A stretch of DNA of 64,000 nucleotides from Alcaligenes faecalis (GTDB lineage Bacteria; Pseudomonadota; Gammaproteobacteria; Burkholderiales; Burkholderiaceae_B): contig NZ_CP168006.1 in NCBI RefSeq assembly GCF_041521385.1, positions 1,250,769 to 1,314,768 on the forward strand, in the 5' to 3' direction. Below the pieces are notes generated by a model. That model did no database searches. It was not told the DNA's origin and saw only the letters and a program-made list of their open reading frames with translations. Made by a program: the position numbers and the translations under genes. Below, in pieces: positions 37,992-45,751 of this stretch. The first letter of the stretch is position 1. Each line of letters begins with the position of its first letter.

Positions 37992-38029
37992 TGGTCTGAC
38001 CTATTCCCGGAAAGCGTCCTGCCAGACCA
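37992..38029. promoter_or_regulatory. TGGTCTG/CAGACCA motifs upstream of the BenE-type gene
   Basis: TGGTCTGACC (37992-38001) is nearly the palindrome TGGTCTGACCA bound by FadR-subfamily GntR regulators. A second arm CAGACCA (38023-38029) could also pair with it as a stem. It lies about 65-100 bases before the transporter start. The regulator is not in this window. Confidence 0.4.
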
Positions 38030-38093
38030 GTCCATTTAATCGCTATAAATAGTGCTTGTTTGTCATCTCTCCTTTTGGAAAGCGCAGAGCACT

Positions 38094-39338
38094 ATGTCTA
38101 CCTCCCGATCGTCCTCATCCTATTTAGTCAGCGACCTGATCCCGCCTATCGTGGCCGGTCTGATCTCGGTCATCGTTAATTACGGCGGCACCTTCATTCT
38201 GGTTTTCCAGGCCGCCAAAGTCGCTGGCCTGAGCCCTGAGCTGACCGCCTCCTGGGTCTGGTCGATCTCCATTGGTGTAGGTGTTACGGGCCTGCTCTTG
38301 AGCTGGGTCTCGCGCGAGCCCATCATCACCGCCTGGTCTACTCCAGCAGCCGCATTTCTGGTGACTGCTCTGGCCAGTACCCCCTACGAGGAAGCCGTCG
38401 GCGCCTACCTGATTTCGGCAGCAGCCTTTGTGGTCCTGGGCCTATCCTCCTACTTCGAGCGCCTGATCCGCCTGATTCCAAACGGCATCGCCGCCGGTCT
38501 GCTGGCCGGGATTCTGCTGCAATTTGGCATTGGGGCATTTGGCAGCATGACGCTAGACCCGAAGCTGGCCGGCTTGCTGATTCTGGCCTACCTGATCATC
38601 AAACGCTTTTCCGCACGCTACGCCGTGGTGGGCATACTGATCCTGGGCCTGAGCTTTTTGCTGCTGGAGCATCGCGTCGACCTCAGCGGTCTGAAACTGG
38701 AACTGGCCGCGCCAGTGTTCACCATGCCGGTGTTTACGCTCAATGCCCTGCTGAGCGTGGCCTTGCCCTTGTTTCTGATCACGCTGACTGGCCAATACAT
38801 GCCCGGTATGCTGGTCCTGCGTAACGACGGTTTTCGTACCAGCGCCAACCCGATTGTGTGGGTGACCGGCCTGGGTTCGCTGATCATGGCTCCTTTTGGC
38901 TCCCACGCCATGAATGTAGCGGCCATTACTGCAGCCATCTGCACCGGGCCAGAAGCGCACCAGGATCCCTCCAAACGCTGGGTTGCCGGGATTGCCGCTG
39001 GTGTGTTCTACATTCTTGTCGGTGTTTTTGGCCTGACGCTGGCCGCCGTGTTCATGGCCTTCCCCGCAACGTTCATCACCACCCTAGCGGGCTTGGCGCT
39101 GCTGGGCACCATAGGCGGCAGCCTGGCAGGGGCCATGGCCGATATCAAATCACGTGAAGCAGCCTTGATTACATTCCTGGCCTCGGCTGCCAATATCACG
39201 CTATTCGGGATTGGCGGGGCCTTCTGGGGACTGGTGATCGGTCTGCTGGCGTACTGTATTTTGAATGGGAAGTTGCCGCAGCGTAAAACCGAACAACTGA
39301 GTAATGATGGACTACCGGCAGCATCTGATGCTCGGTAA
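38094..39338 (+). CDS. BenE-family benzoate/H+ symporter-like transporter
   Basis: A 414-residue inner membrane protein with about 12 hydrophobic helices. The BenE signatures are clear: VFQAAKVAGLSPELTASWVWSIS in pieces, ITAWSTPAAAFLVTAL, and PFGSHAMNVAAITAAICTG in the second half. BenE carries benzoate with protons, though many members have untested substrates. No benzoate-degradation genes are adjacent. ATG at 38094 with GGA upstream is preferred to the frame start at 38052. A perfect 14-bp hairpin follows the stop codon. Confidence 0.87.
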   Translation: MSTSRSSSSYLVSDLIPPIVAGLISVIVNYGGTFILVFQAAKVAGLSPELTASWVWSISIGVGVTGLLLSWVSREPIITAWSTPAAAFLVTALASTPYEEAVGAYLISAAAFVVLGLSSYFERLIRLIPNGIAAGLLAGILLQFGIGAFGSMTLDPKLAGLLILAYLIIKRFSARYAVVGILILGLSFLLLEHRVDLSGLKLELAAPVFTMPVFTLNALLSVALPLFLITLTGQYMPGMLVLRNDGFRTSANPIVWVTGLGSLIMAPFGSHAMNVAAITAAICTGPEAHQDPSKRWVAGIAAGVFYILVGVFGLTLAAVFMAFPATFITTLAGLALLGTIGGSLAGAMADIKSREAALITFLASAANITLFGIGGAFWGLVIGLLAYCILNGKLPQRKTEQLSNDGLPAASDAR

Positions 39339-39350
39339 CTAGTTGGAAGA

Positions 39351-39386
39351 AATAGCAGACTAGGGCGGTAGTCCTAGTCTGCTATT
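39351..39386 (+). terminator. Perfect 14-bp hairpin after the BenE-type gene
   Basis: Bases 39351-39364 pair perfectly with 39373-39386 around an 8-base loop, 12 bases after the stop codon. There is no T run, so termination may depend on other factors. Confidence 0.6.
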
Positions 39387-39511
39387 GCTGCAGGGCCGCT
39401 ACCAGAACTGGCCTTGTCACTGGATAGGCGACGGCCTACGACAAAAAGCTAGCTAAGCAGCTGAAACTTCCTCTATTTCAGCGGCCATATAGCAGCAGCC
39501 TGTGGCCTCCA

Positions 39512-39898
39512 TTCTTGAACTGCCTATGCGGCAGCAAACGTAGTCGCAGGCCCGCAGCTCCTTGTATTCCATTTCTAAGCTGCCTATGCGGCAGCAAACG
39601 AGCCTTACTTCGTCACCACCTCTGACGGTAATTTCTAAGCTGCCTATGCGGCAGCAAACTTGCGGAGGTCACATGGGAAGTTGTGCGACCATTTCTAAGC
39701 TGCCTATGCGGCAGCAAACGGGTAAAGCGTTAAATGGCGAATCTGCGGAAATTTCTAAGCTGCCTATGCGGCAGCAAACCGGGATACCCAGGCCGCAAAG
39801 ATCAACGAACATTTCTAAGCTGCCTATGCGGCAGCAAACTTCGCAGGCGGTGGTGGCGCATCCACCGGGCTTTCTAAGCTGCCTATGCGGCAGCAAAC
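39512..39898 (-). CRISPR. Type I-F CRISPR array 2, 7 repeats and 6 spacers
   Basis: Seven copies of the same 28-bp repeat as array 1 start at 39512, 39572, 39632, 39692, 39752, 39812 and 39871. The first copy (39512) is degenerate in its outer part (TTCTTGAAC in place of TTTCTAAGC), marking the trailer end. Five spacers are 32 bp and the leader-proximal one (39840-39870) is 31 bp. Orientation is minus strand, with the leader on the high-coordinate side. No cas gene is adjacent; Cas6f and Cascade from 21-29 kb should serve it in trans. Confidence 0.97.
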
Positions 39899-40010
39899 TA
39901 GAGCGTTTATCCCTGAGCGCCAAACAGACTCTATCTTATGGCTCTTTTTGCCTCCCAAACCCTTTTTTTTGACAACTTTATAAGCATCTGATTTTAAATG
40001 AAATTTCAAA
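39899..40010 (-). promoter_or_regulatory. Leader of CRISPR array 2
   Basis: AT-rich non-coding DNA next to the newest repeat. AAACCCTTTTTTTTGACAA and TGATTTTAAA occur about 60-100 bases from the repeat edge, as in array 1. The remaining bases up to 40239 hold the promoter of the biotin operon but no recognisable operator. Confidence 0.75.
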
Positions 40011-40239
40011 ACCATAGAAAAAAGGGTTCTACAAGGAAAGCTCAATCGCTTCAAATCCACTGATCAATTTTATTGTAAAAAATAGTCACACAAATTAGCC
40101 TAACAGCCTCCATAAACCTCAAACCACTTTCTAATCCCACCAAAACACCCTGAAAGAATTAATAGACACAATCTCCTGACTGCCTCTTTCCGGCTCAAGT
40201 GCTAGCCTGCGCTGGCTTTGGTTTTCAGGAAACGGTGTC

Positions 40240-41436
40240 ATGTTTGGCGATTTCAAGCTTGCGTCTCCCTACCCGACTTATGCCTGCCTTCGCCAGGGGT
40301 CGCCTTTGGTGTGGGATGCGGATTTCTGCGGTGGGGCTTGGCTGGTTCATAGGCATAGCGATGTACAAGCCGCCCTGCGTGATCCTGATTTAAGTGTGCG
40401 GCGTGTCGGCGGGTGGGTAGCTCAGGCGGGCGCTGCCCCCTCCCCGCGTCTGCAAACCTTCAAGGGCTTGATGGCCCGGACACTGGTTTTTCTGGATCGC
40501 CCCCGTCACACACGCGTCCGGCGGGTGGTGAATGCAGCTTTCAGCGCCAAGGCATTGGAATCCTTGCACGACACGATCAAGAGTCGTGCTGCGCAAATCC
40601 ATCTTGGTTTGAAAGACAAACTGCGGCACGGCTCTGCGGATCTGGTTGATGAGGTCTGTCGCCCGCTCCCCGCCTTGGTCATGATGGATGTACTCGGTTT
40701 GCAGCAGCTACCCTTATCGGTTTTTCAGGCCTGGTCAGAGCAACTGGCACGTTTCATTGGCCTAGCGACACCGGATCTACCTTTGTTGATGGATACGCAG
40801 GACGCTTTGCTGGAGATGGCCGACTTTCTGGGTAACACCATCAATCTGCAAGAAGGTGGGCTGGCCTGGCGACTGTTGCATGACGAGCAGCTCTCTCTGC
40901 ACGGCAGGCGCGAGCGTTTGGCGCAGTCCTGTATGTTGCTTTTTGCGGGCTATGAAACCTCCCGGCATCTGCTCAGTTCACTGTTTCAGACTCTGCTAAG
41001 CGACTCCACAAAGCGGCAGGAACTGCTATCGAATCCACAAAAAATTCCCGCCGCGATCAGGGAGGTTCTGCGTCACGACAGCCCGATTCAATACACGGCC
41101 AGACGTTTGATGCAGGACCAACACTGGCACGGCCAGCATTTACGCAAAGGACAACTCTTGCTATTGCTATTGGGCGCTGCCAACCGGGATCCGGAGGTGT
41201 TTGCCCATCCCGACGAGCTGGACTTCAGCCGCGACAATCAGGCCGAGCTCTCCATGGGCTATGGAATTCATCATTGTCTGGGAGCCGGTTTGGTGCAGTT
41301 GGAGGCAAAACTGGTACTTGAGCAGTTTCTGCCTTTGCTACCTCGCCTGCAATTGGCTCAAGGAGAGCGCATTCAACTCCCTGCCTATCGGGGCTGGAAC
41401 CGCTTGCTGGTTCAATACCGGGCTGCTCAATCATGA
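40240..41436 (+). CDS. Cytochrome P450 at the head of the biotin operon (BioI-like)
   Basis: A 398-residue soluble bacterial P450. The heme thiolate is Cys346 in SMGYGIHHCLGAG. The I-helix oxygen-activation motif AGYET lies at residues 236-240, and EVLRHDSPIQYTARR holds the ExxR-like K-helix. Its stop codon overlaps the bioF start (ATGA). In Bacillus the P450 BioI cleaves long acyl chains on acyl carrier protein to give pimeloyl groups for BioF. The operon position argues strongly for the same role here, but that is inference. The ATG at 40240 has AGGAAA upstream. Confidence 0.85.
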   Translation: MFGDFKLASPYPTYACLRQGSPLVWDADFCGGAWLVHRHSDVQAALRDPDLSVRRVGGWVAQAGAAPSPRLQTFKGLMARTLVFLDRPRHTRVRRVVNAAFSAKALESLHDTIKSRAAQIHLGLKDKLRHGSADLVDEVCRPLPALVMMDVLGLQQLPLSVFQAWSEQLARFIGLATPDLPLLMDTQDALLEMADFLGNTINLQEGGLAWRLLHDEQLSLHGRRERLAQSCMLLFAGYETSRHLLSSLFQTLLSDSTKRQELLSNPQKIPAAIREVLRHDSPIQYTARRLMQDQHWHGQHLRKGQLLLLLLGAANRDPEVFAHPDELDFSRDNQAELSMGYGIHHCLGAGLVQLEAKLVLEQFLPLLPRLQLAQGERIQLPAYRGWNRLLVQYRAAQS

Positions 41437-42599
41437 GTGCTTTTCTCACTCATCTGGATCAGCAATTGGAGGCCTTGAAGACCAAGAAGCTGTGGCGACA
41501 AAGAGCCATCAGCCGTCCCTTGCCGAACGCGCATATCGAGCGCAATGCTCAGGTCGTGCTGAACTTCGCCGGCAATGACTATCTGGGCCTTAGTCAGCAT
41601 CCACAACTCAAACTGCTGGCAGCACAAGATGTAGCCGGAGCCACGGCCTCCCCACTCATTTGTGGGCATCATGCGCTGGCTCAGGCACTGGAGCAGGATC
41701 TGGCAGACTGGAGTGGCTTCGAGGCCAGCCGTCTTTTTGTCAGCGGCTACCAAGCCAGCTTGGGTGTCATTCCCGCGCTGGTCGGCACGGGCGACACCAT
41801 CTTCTGTGACAGGCTGAACCACGCCAGCCTGATTGATGCCAGCCGTCTATCCGGTGCTCGTTTACGTGTGTATCCCCATAGGGATATGGCACGGCTGGAT
41901 AATCTACTCGGCAGACCAACGCCGGGCTTCAAGCTGGTGATCTCGGACAGCCTGTTCAGCATGGACGGGACAATAGCCCCGGTCGATGAACTGATCACCT
42001 TATGCGAACGCCACGATGCCTTGTTGTATCTGGACGATGCACATGGCTTGGGCATTTTGGGCGAAAACGGGCGCGGTGCGCCTGAGCTTTTCCAGCTCAC
42101 GGCCACACAACGTCGGCGTCTGATTTATCTGGGGACTTTTGGCAAGGCAGCCGGGCAAGGCGGCGCTTTTATTGCCTGCTCCCATAACTTGGCCGACTGG
42201 TTCACGCAATCCGCCCGCAGCTATGTGTACAGCACCGGCTTGGCACCGGCACATTGCGCTTCCTTGCTGGCTTGCCTACGGCTGATCAAACAAGCTCAGC
42301 CCCAGCGGGCCTTGTTGAAAGAACACATCCAAACGCTGCAAACCTTGAGCCAGGACCTGCCCTGGCGTCTGGCGCCGTCCGACACACCCGTGCAAAGCCT
42401 GCTGATGGGCGAGGTGGAACCTGCTTTGCAGCTATCCGAAACGCTTCTTCAAAAAGGTATTTGGGCACCGGCCATACGCCCGCCCACCGTTCCCCGCCAT
42501 CAAGCCCGATTACGCATTTCCCTGTCTGCCGCCCACCGGCATCAGGATATTGAAAAACTGGTCCAGGCACTACAGGAAGCCGCCCACTCTTTACGGTGA
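41433..42599 (+). CDS. bioF: 8-amino-7-oxononanoate synthase
   Basis: A 388-residue PLP enzyme that condenses pimeloyl-ACP or -CoA with alanine, the first dedicated step of biotin ring assembly. Family marks: NFAGNDYLGLSQHP, the HxxxD-type LYLDDAHGLGILGENGRG, and the PLP lysine Lys238 in GTFGKAAGQGG. It starts inside the P450 stop codon and ends 6 bases before bioA, giving tight translational coupling. Confidence 0.95.
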   Translation: MSAFLTHLDQQLEALKTKKLWRQRAISRPLPNAHIERNAQVVLNFAGNDYLGLSQHPQLKLLAAQDVAGATASPLICGHHALAQALEQDLADWSGFEASRLFVSGYQASLGVIPALVGTGDTIFCDRLNHASLIDASRLSGARLRVYPHRDMARLDNLLGRPTPGFKLVISDSLFSMDGTIAPVDELITLCERHDALLYLDDAHGLGILGENGRGAPELFQLTATQRRRLIYLGTFGKAAGQGGAFIACSHNLADWFTQSARSYVYSTGLAPAHCASLLACLRLIKQAQPQRALLKEHIQTLQTLSQDLPWRLAPSDTPVQSLLMGEVEPALQLSETLLQKGIWAPAIRPPTVPRHQARLRISLSAAHRHQDIEKLVQALQEAAHSLR

Positions 42600-42605
42600 T
42601 TTGCC

Positions 42606-43946
42606 ATGAACTCAAACTCTCTCCCTCCTTTGGCCCAACGCAGCTTGCAAGCGGTCTGGCATCCCTGCACTCAGATGCAGCATCACGATCAAGGCGTACC
42701 GCTACTGGCGATCAAGCGCGCCCAGGGCGCCTGGCTGTATGATGCCAACGGCAACGCCTACCTGGACGCCATCAGCTCCTGGTGGGTGAATCTGTTTGGA
42801 CATAGCCACCCGCATCTGGTGCAGGCAATTAGCGATCAGGTCCAGCAACTGGATCACATCATGCTCTGCGGCCTGACCCATGAGCCGGTTGTGCAGCTTT
42901 CCGAACGATTGGCCACCTTGAGCAGCCATCGCTTAGGCCATGCTTTTTATGCCAGCGACGGCGCTTCTGCAGTGGAAATTGCCTTGAAACTGAGCGTGCA
43001 CTACTGGCGCAACCAGGGCCAGGAGCACAAGCACCGTTTTGTAGGCATTGCACAGGGATACCACGGCGAAACGCTGGGTGCTCTGGCCGTAACCGATGTG
43101 CCCTTGTTCCGGGAAAGCTACGGCTCGCAACTGGGCCAGCAATACACCGCAGCCAGCCCCGATCTGCGCCAGGCCCATAGCCCGGACGAACACCACCAGG
43201 TCACCACAAACGCACTGCAGTCGTTGAAACAGATTCTGGAGAGCCATCAGGACATTGCCGCCGTGATTCTGGAGCCGCTGGTGCAATGTGCGGCTGGCAT
43301 GAACATGCATTCACCCGACTATCTGCGCGGTGTGCGTGAGCTATGCGACCGCTATCACGTACATTTGATTTTGGACGAGATTGCCGTGGGTTGCGGGCGT
43401 ACCGGCACCTTCTTTGCCTGCGAGCAGGCAGGTATCTGGCCTGATCTGCTGTGCCTGTCCAAGGGAATTACCGGCGGCACGCTGCCTTTGTCCGTGGTGC
43501 TCTCCAGCCCCACGATTTTTCAAGGGTTTTATGATCAAGACTTGCGCCGGGGCTTTCTGCACTCTCATTCGTACACCGGCAATCCCCTGGCCTGCCGCGC
43601 CGCGCTGGCTACTCTGGACTTGTTTGAGCAATACCCTGTCTACGAGCTGCAAAAAACGCTGGGGCAAGCACTGGATGACGGCCTGCAAAAACTGAATCGA
43701 CAGTATCCCAGGATGCAGCATCTGCGCCGCTGCGGGGTGATCTGGGCCTTTGACCTGGACACGGGCCCGGCTCGCTACGATCACCAGGGTTTTGCACGAC
43801 GCTTTTACCGCTCAGCCCTGCAACAAGGGCTGATGCTGCGCCCTATCGGCAATACCGTGTACCTGATGCCCGGCTATCTATGGGGCACACAAGAAGTGGA
43901 GCATTGCCTGAATGGCCTGGGTCGTCTGCTGAAGGAATACGCATGA
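42606..43946 (+). CDS. bioA: Adenosylmethionine-8-amino-7-oxononanoate aminotransferase
   Basis: A 446-residue class III aminotransferase that converts 8-amino-7-oxononanoate to 7,8-diaminononanoate with S-adenosylmethionine as amino donor. WHPCTQMQHHD at the N-terminus, SSWWVNLFGHSHP and YHGETLGAL are typical of BioA. LDEIAVGCGRTGTFFACEQ holds the PLP aspartate, and Lys286 in CLSKGITGG is the Schiff-base lysine. It is third in the biotin operon and overlaps bioD by ATGA. Confidence 0.96.
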   Translation: MNSNSLPPLAQRSLQAVWHPCTQMQHHDQGVPLLAIKRAQGAWLYDANGNAYLDAISSWWVNLFGHSHPHLVQAISDQVQQLDHIMLCGLTHEPVVQLSERLATLSSHRLGHAFYASDGASAVEIALKLSVHYWRNQGQEHKHRFVGIAQGYHGETLGALAVTDVPLFRESYGSQLGQQYTAASPDLRQAHSPDEHHQVTTNALQSLKQILESHQDIAAVILEPLVQCAAGMNMHSPDYLRGVRELCDRYHVHLILDEIAVGCGRTGTFFACEQAGIWPDLLCLSKGITGGTLPLSVVLSSPTIFQGFYDQDLRRGFLHSHSYTGNPLACRAALATLDLFEQYPVYELQKTLGQALDDGLQKLNRQYPRMQHLRRCGVIWAFDLDTGPARYDHQGFARRFYRSALQQGLMLRPIGNTVYLMPGYLWGTQEVEHCLNGLGRLLKEYA

Positions 43947-44635
43947 GGGCCTGCTTTGTGACGGGCACCGATACGGAGATTGGCAAAACGCTGGTCAGCT
44001 CGGCTTTGCTCCACTTACTAAGCCAAAGCGGTGCACGCACGCTGGGCATCAAGCCTATTGCGTCGGGGGCCGAGGAAATAGAAGGCCGTCTGCATAACGA
44101 AGACGTAGACGCGCTGGCCCGGCACTCCAGCCTGAAACCTGATCCGGAAACACTGACACCGTACTTGTTTAAGCCCGCTGCGGCACCCCACATTCTGGCT
44201 GAGCAAACAGGAGTCGAATTAGACCCGGCTCTGATCCAAAAAACGGTTCATGCAGCGGCAATACAAGCCGACTATGTAATCGTTGAAGGAGTGGGAGGCT
44301 TCATGCTGCCCCTGGGACAAGGGCACACGGGGGTAGATTTGGCACAGGCGTTGCAGCTACCTGTAGTCTTGGTGGTTGGTTTACGTTTGGGGGCCTTGAA
44401 TCATGCCTTGCTGACCGTTCAAGCCATACGCGCCAGTGGCTTGAGCTTTCTGGGCTGGGTCGCCAACCACATAGTCCCGGAGATGAATTATGCCAAGGAG
44501 AATCTGCAAACGCTGCATGACTATCTGCCGGGCCCTTGCCTGGGTGTCATTCCAAGACTGGAAGCCACAACGCTGGATGAGCGTATCCAGCAAGCTGCGC
44601 AATACCTACGTTCACCTTGGGGAGATAAGACCTAG
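43943..44635 (+). CDS. bioD: ATP-dependent dethiobiotin synthetase
   Basis: A 230-residue P-loop enzyme that carboxylates diaminononanoate and closes the ureido ring to dethiobiotin. The N-terminal FVTGTDTEIGKTLVS is the phosphate-binding loop, GIKPIASG follows, and VEGVGGFMLPL is the second nucleotide motif. ATG at 43943 overlaps the bioA stop; a longer frame from 43880 lies in bioA sequence and is rejected. No bioB, bioC or bioH is seen here, so dethiobiotin conversion is encoded elsewhere. Confidence 0.95.
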   Translation: MRACFVTGTDTEIGKTLVSSALLHLLSQSGARTLGIKPIASGAEEIEGRLHNEDVDALARHSSLKPDPETLTPYLFKPAAAPHILAEQTGVELDPALIQKTVHAAAIQADYVIVEGVGGFMLPLGQGHTGVDLAQALQLPVVLVVGLRLGALNHALLTVQAIRASGLSFLGWVANHIVPEMNYAKENLQTLHDYLPGPCLGVIPRLEATTLDERIQQAAQYLRSPWGDKT

Positions 44636-44651
44636 ACACTTTGTACAAGGC

Positions 44652-45044
44652 TTATAGAAAATAGCTACCGATACTGCCCAAAAACGCCACACCTAGCAGC
44701 AAACATACCGCCCCACCCAAAGCAAAACGCAAGGCAGGGTTGGCAGACCACATGTCCACGCAACTATTTAGCACGCGGCGACACCATACTCTCTGCCCTG
44801 CCGCACTGGCGGCTTGCTGGGAGCTCGCACGCAAACGGCTCAAATGCTCCTGGCTGATTCCATCCATGGCTTCCCACTCCAGCTTCCAACGCAGGAAAGC
44901 GGCCTGATGCTGAGGGTCAATGGACAGCCAGGCGCGGAATGCCGCCTGGCTACGGGCGTCGCCTTGGTGTTTGGGGTCATGCTGTTTGAGCAGCCAGTTC
45001 AAGGCCTGCTCATCGATGTGCTGCATGTGTTCGTCCTTAGACAT
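44652..45044 (-). CDS. FecR-type anti-sigma domain protein ending at its membrane helix
   Basis: A 130-residue protein. Residues about 6-60 match the N-terminal anti-sigma domain of FecR (DUF4880): ALNWLLKQHD, FRAWLSIDPQHQAAF, WKLEWEAMDGIS. A single membrane helix near the C-terminus (LRFALGGAVCLLLGVAFLG) is followed by only a few residues. The periplasmic FecR sensory domain, about 200 residues in full-length members, is absent. It overlaps the stop codon of the sigma4 gene by a few bases, so the pair is coupled. Either a remnant or a minimal regulator; no TonB receptor is adjacent. Confidence 0.75.
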   Translation of the reverse strand: MSKDEHMQHIDEQALNWLLKQHDPKHQGDARSQAAFRAWLSIDPQHQAAFLRWKLEWEAMDGISQEHLSRLRASSQQAASAAGQRVWCRRVLNSCVDMWSANPALRFALGGAVCLLLGVAFLGSIGSYFL

Positions 45045-45357
45045 ACGAACCAGCCGGACGCGGCACAGCCCCGTCCATCCGATCGACTGGTGCCGGGTTG
45101 TGGCGGCACGCCAGCATGGCCATACGGATATAGTGCTCAACAACCCGAGGGCTGGTGCCCATACGAGTCGCGATTTCTTTGTAGTTCAGGCCCTCAAAGC
45201 GGTGCAGCACAAAGGCTTCGCGGCGGCGACGAGGCAAGGCCTCGATCATGGCCAGCACACGAGCACCCGGCTCTGAAGGAGCATGAGCAGAGGCTTGTGA
45301 GCCACGCAGCATGCGCAGGCAAAAACTTAAACCGTTACGATAAAACGATTTCAGCAT
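45037..45357 (-). CDS. Stand-alone sigma region 4 (FecI-like) protein
   Basis: A 106-residue protein with only sigma-70 region 4: ALPRRRREAFVLHRFEGLNY, KEIATRMGTSPRVVEHYIRM forms the helix-turn-helix that would read a -35 element. Region 2, needed for -10 binding and core polymerase contact in ECF sigma factors, is absent. The start is well defined: AAGGAG lies 6 bases before ATG 45357 and a palindromic Fur-box-like site lies 26 bases upstream. It overlaps the anti-sigma gene. It could be a decayed fecI or a small DNA-binding regulator. Confidence 0.75.
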   Translation of the reverse strand: MLKSFYRNGLSFCLRMLRGSQASAHAPSEPGARVLAMIEALPRRRREAFVLHRFEGLNYKEIATRMGTSPRVVEHYIRMAMLACRHNPAPVDRMDGAVPRPAGSYV

Positions 45358-45382
45358 GGGCCACTCCTTAAACACAGCAAAT

Positions 45383-45401
45383 GATAATAGTTCCTATTAT
45401 C
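45383..45401. promoter_or_regulatory. Fur-box-like palindrome upstream of the sigma4 gene
   Basis: GATAATAG-TTC-CTATTATC is a perfect 8-bp inverted repeat spanning exactly 19 bp and matching both outer hexamers of the Fur consensus. It lies 26 bases before the sigma4 start codon, suggesting iron-dependent repression. Confidence 0.7.
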
Positions 45402-45690
45402 TTTACTGTTTTAGAGAAAGTCCAGCCCTGCTCGATAAAGATTCACTCGGCTCACAAAATAAAAAGTGGCCCCTTTCAAGCAGCCCACACAAGAACAGCC
45501 CTCCCCTTTCAGGACAAATCCCACCAGTTGCCTCTCCTTCGCCCAAAGGAAAAAAGTGTCAACCGAACCCAGGACAGACTAACAGCCAGGCGGCAACCAC
45601 ACTGGCTGCGTTTGACGCTTGATGCCAATTGACATGCCTTTTTAGACTTGAAACCGTATCAAACCCATTCAGGGCAGATCAAGGGCATAA

Positions 45691-45721
45691 AAAAAACCCT
45701 GGCATGAAACCAGGGTTTTTT
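45691..45721. terminator. Terminator after bamC
   Basis: A perfect 12-bp stem (45691-45702 with 45710-45721), with A and T runs on either side, 31 bases past the bamC stop codon. It can act in both directions. Confidence 0.9.
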
Positions 45722-45751
45722 CCAGACGGCCCGCAGGCCAGCTTATAACAA

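Noticed and set aside
37733..37999. 88-residue frame with a valine-alanine repeat as a gene
   Set aside because: It starts at a TTG without a ribosome binding site and depends on the hexamer repeat; the remainder has no coding character.
39472..39499. Possible extra degenerate repeat before array 2
   Set aside because: Only about half the bases match and the distance to the next repeat is 40, not 60.
40011..40239. Search for a BirA operator before the biotin operon
   Set aside because: No TTGTAAAC-type inverted repeat of the expected spacing was found; only an isolated TTGTAAAA.
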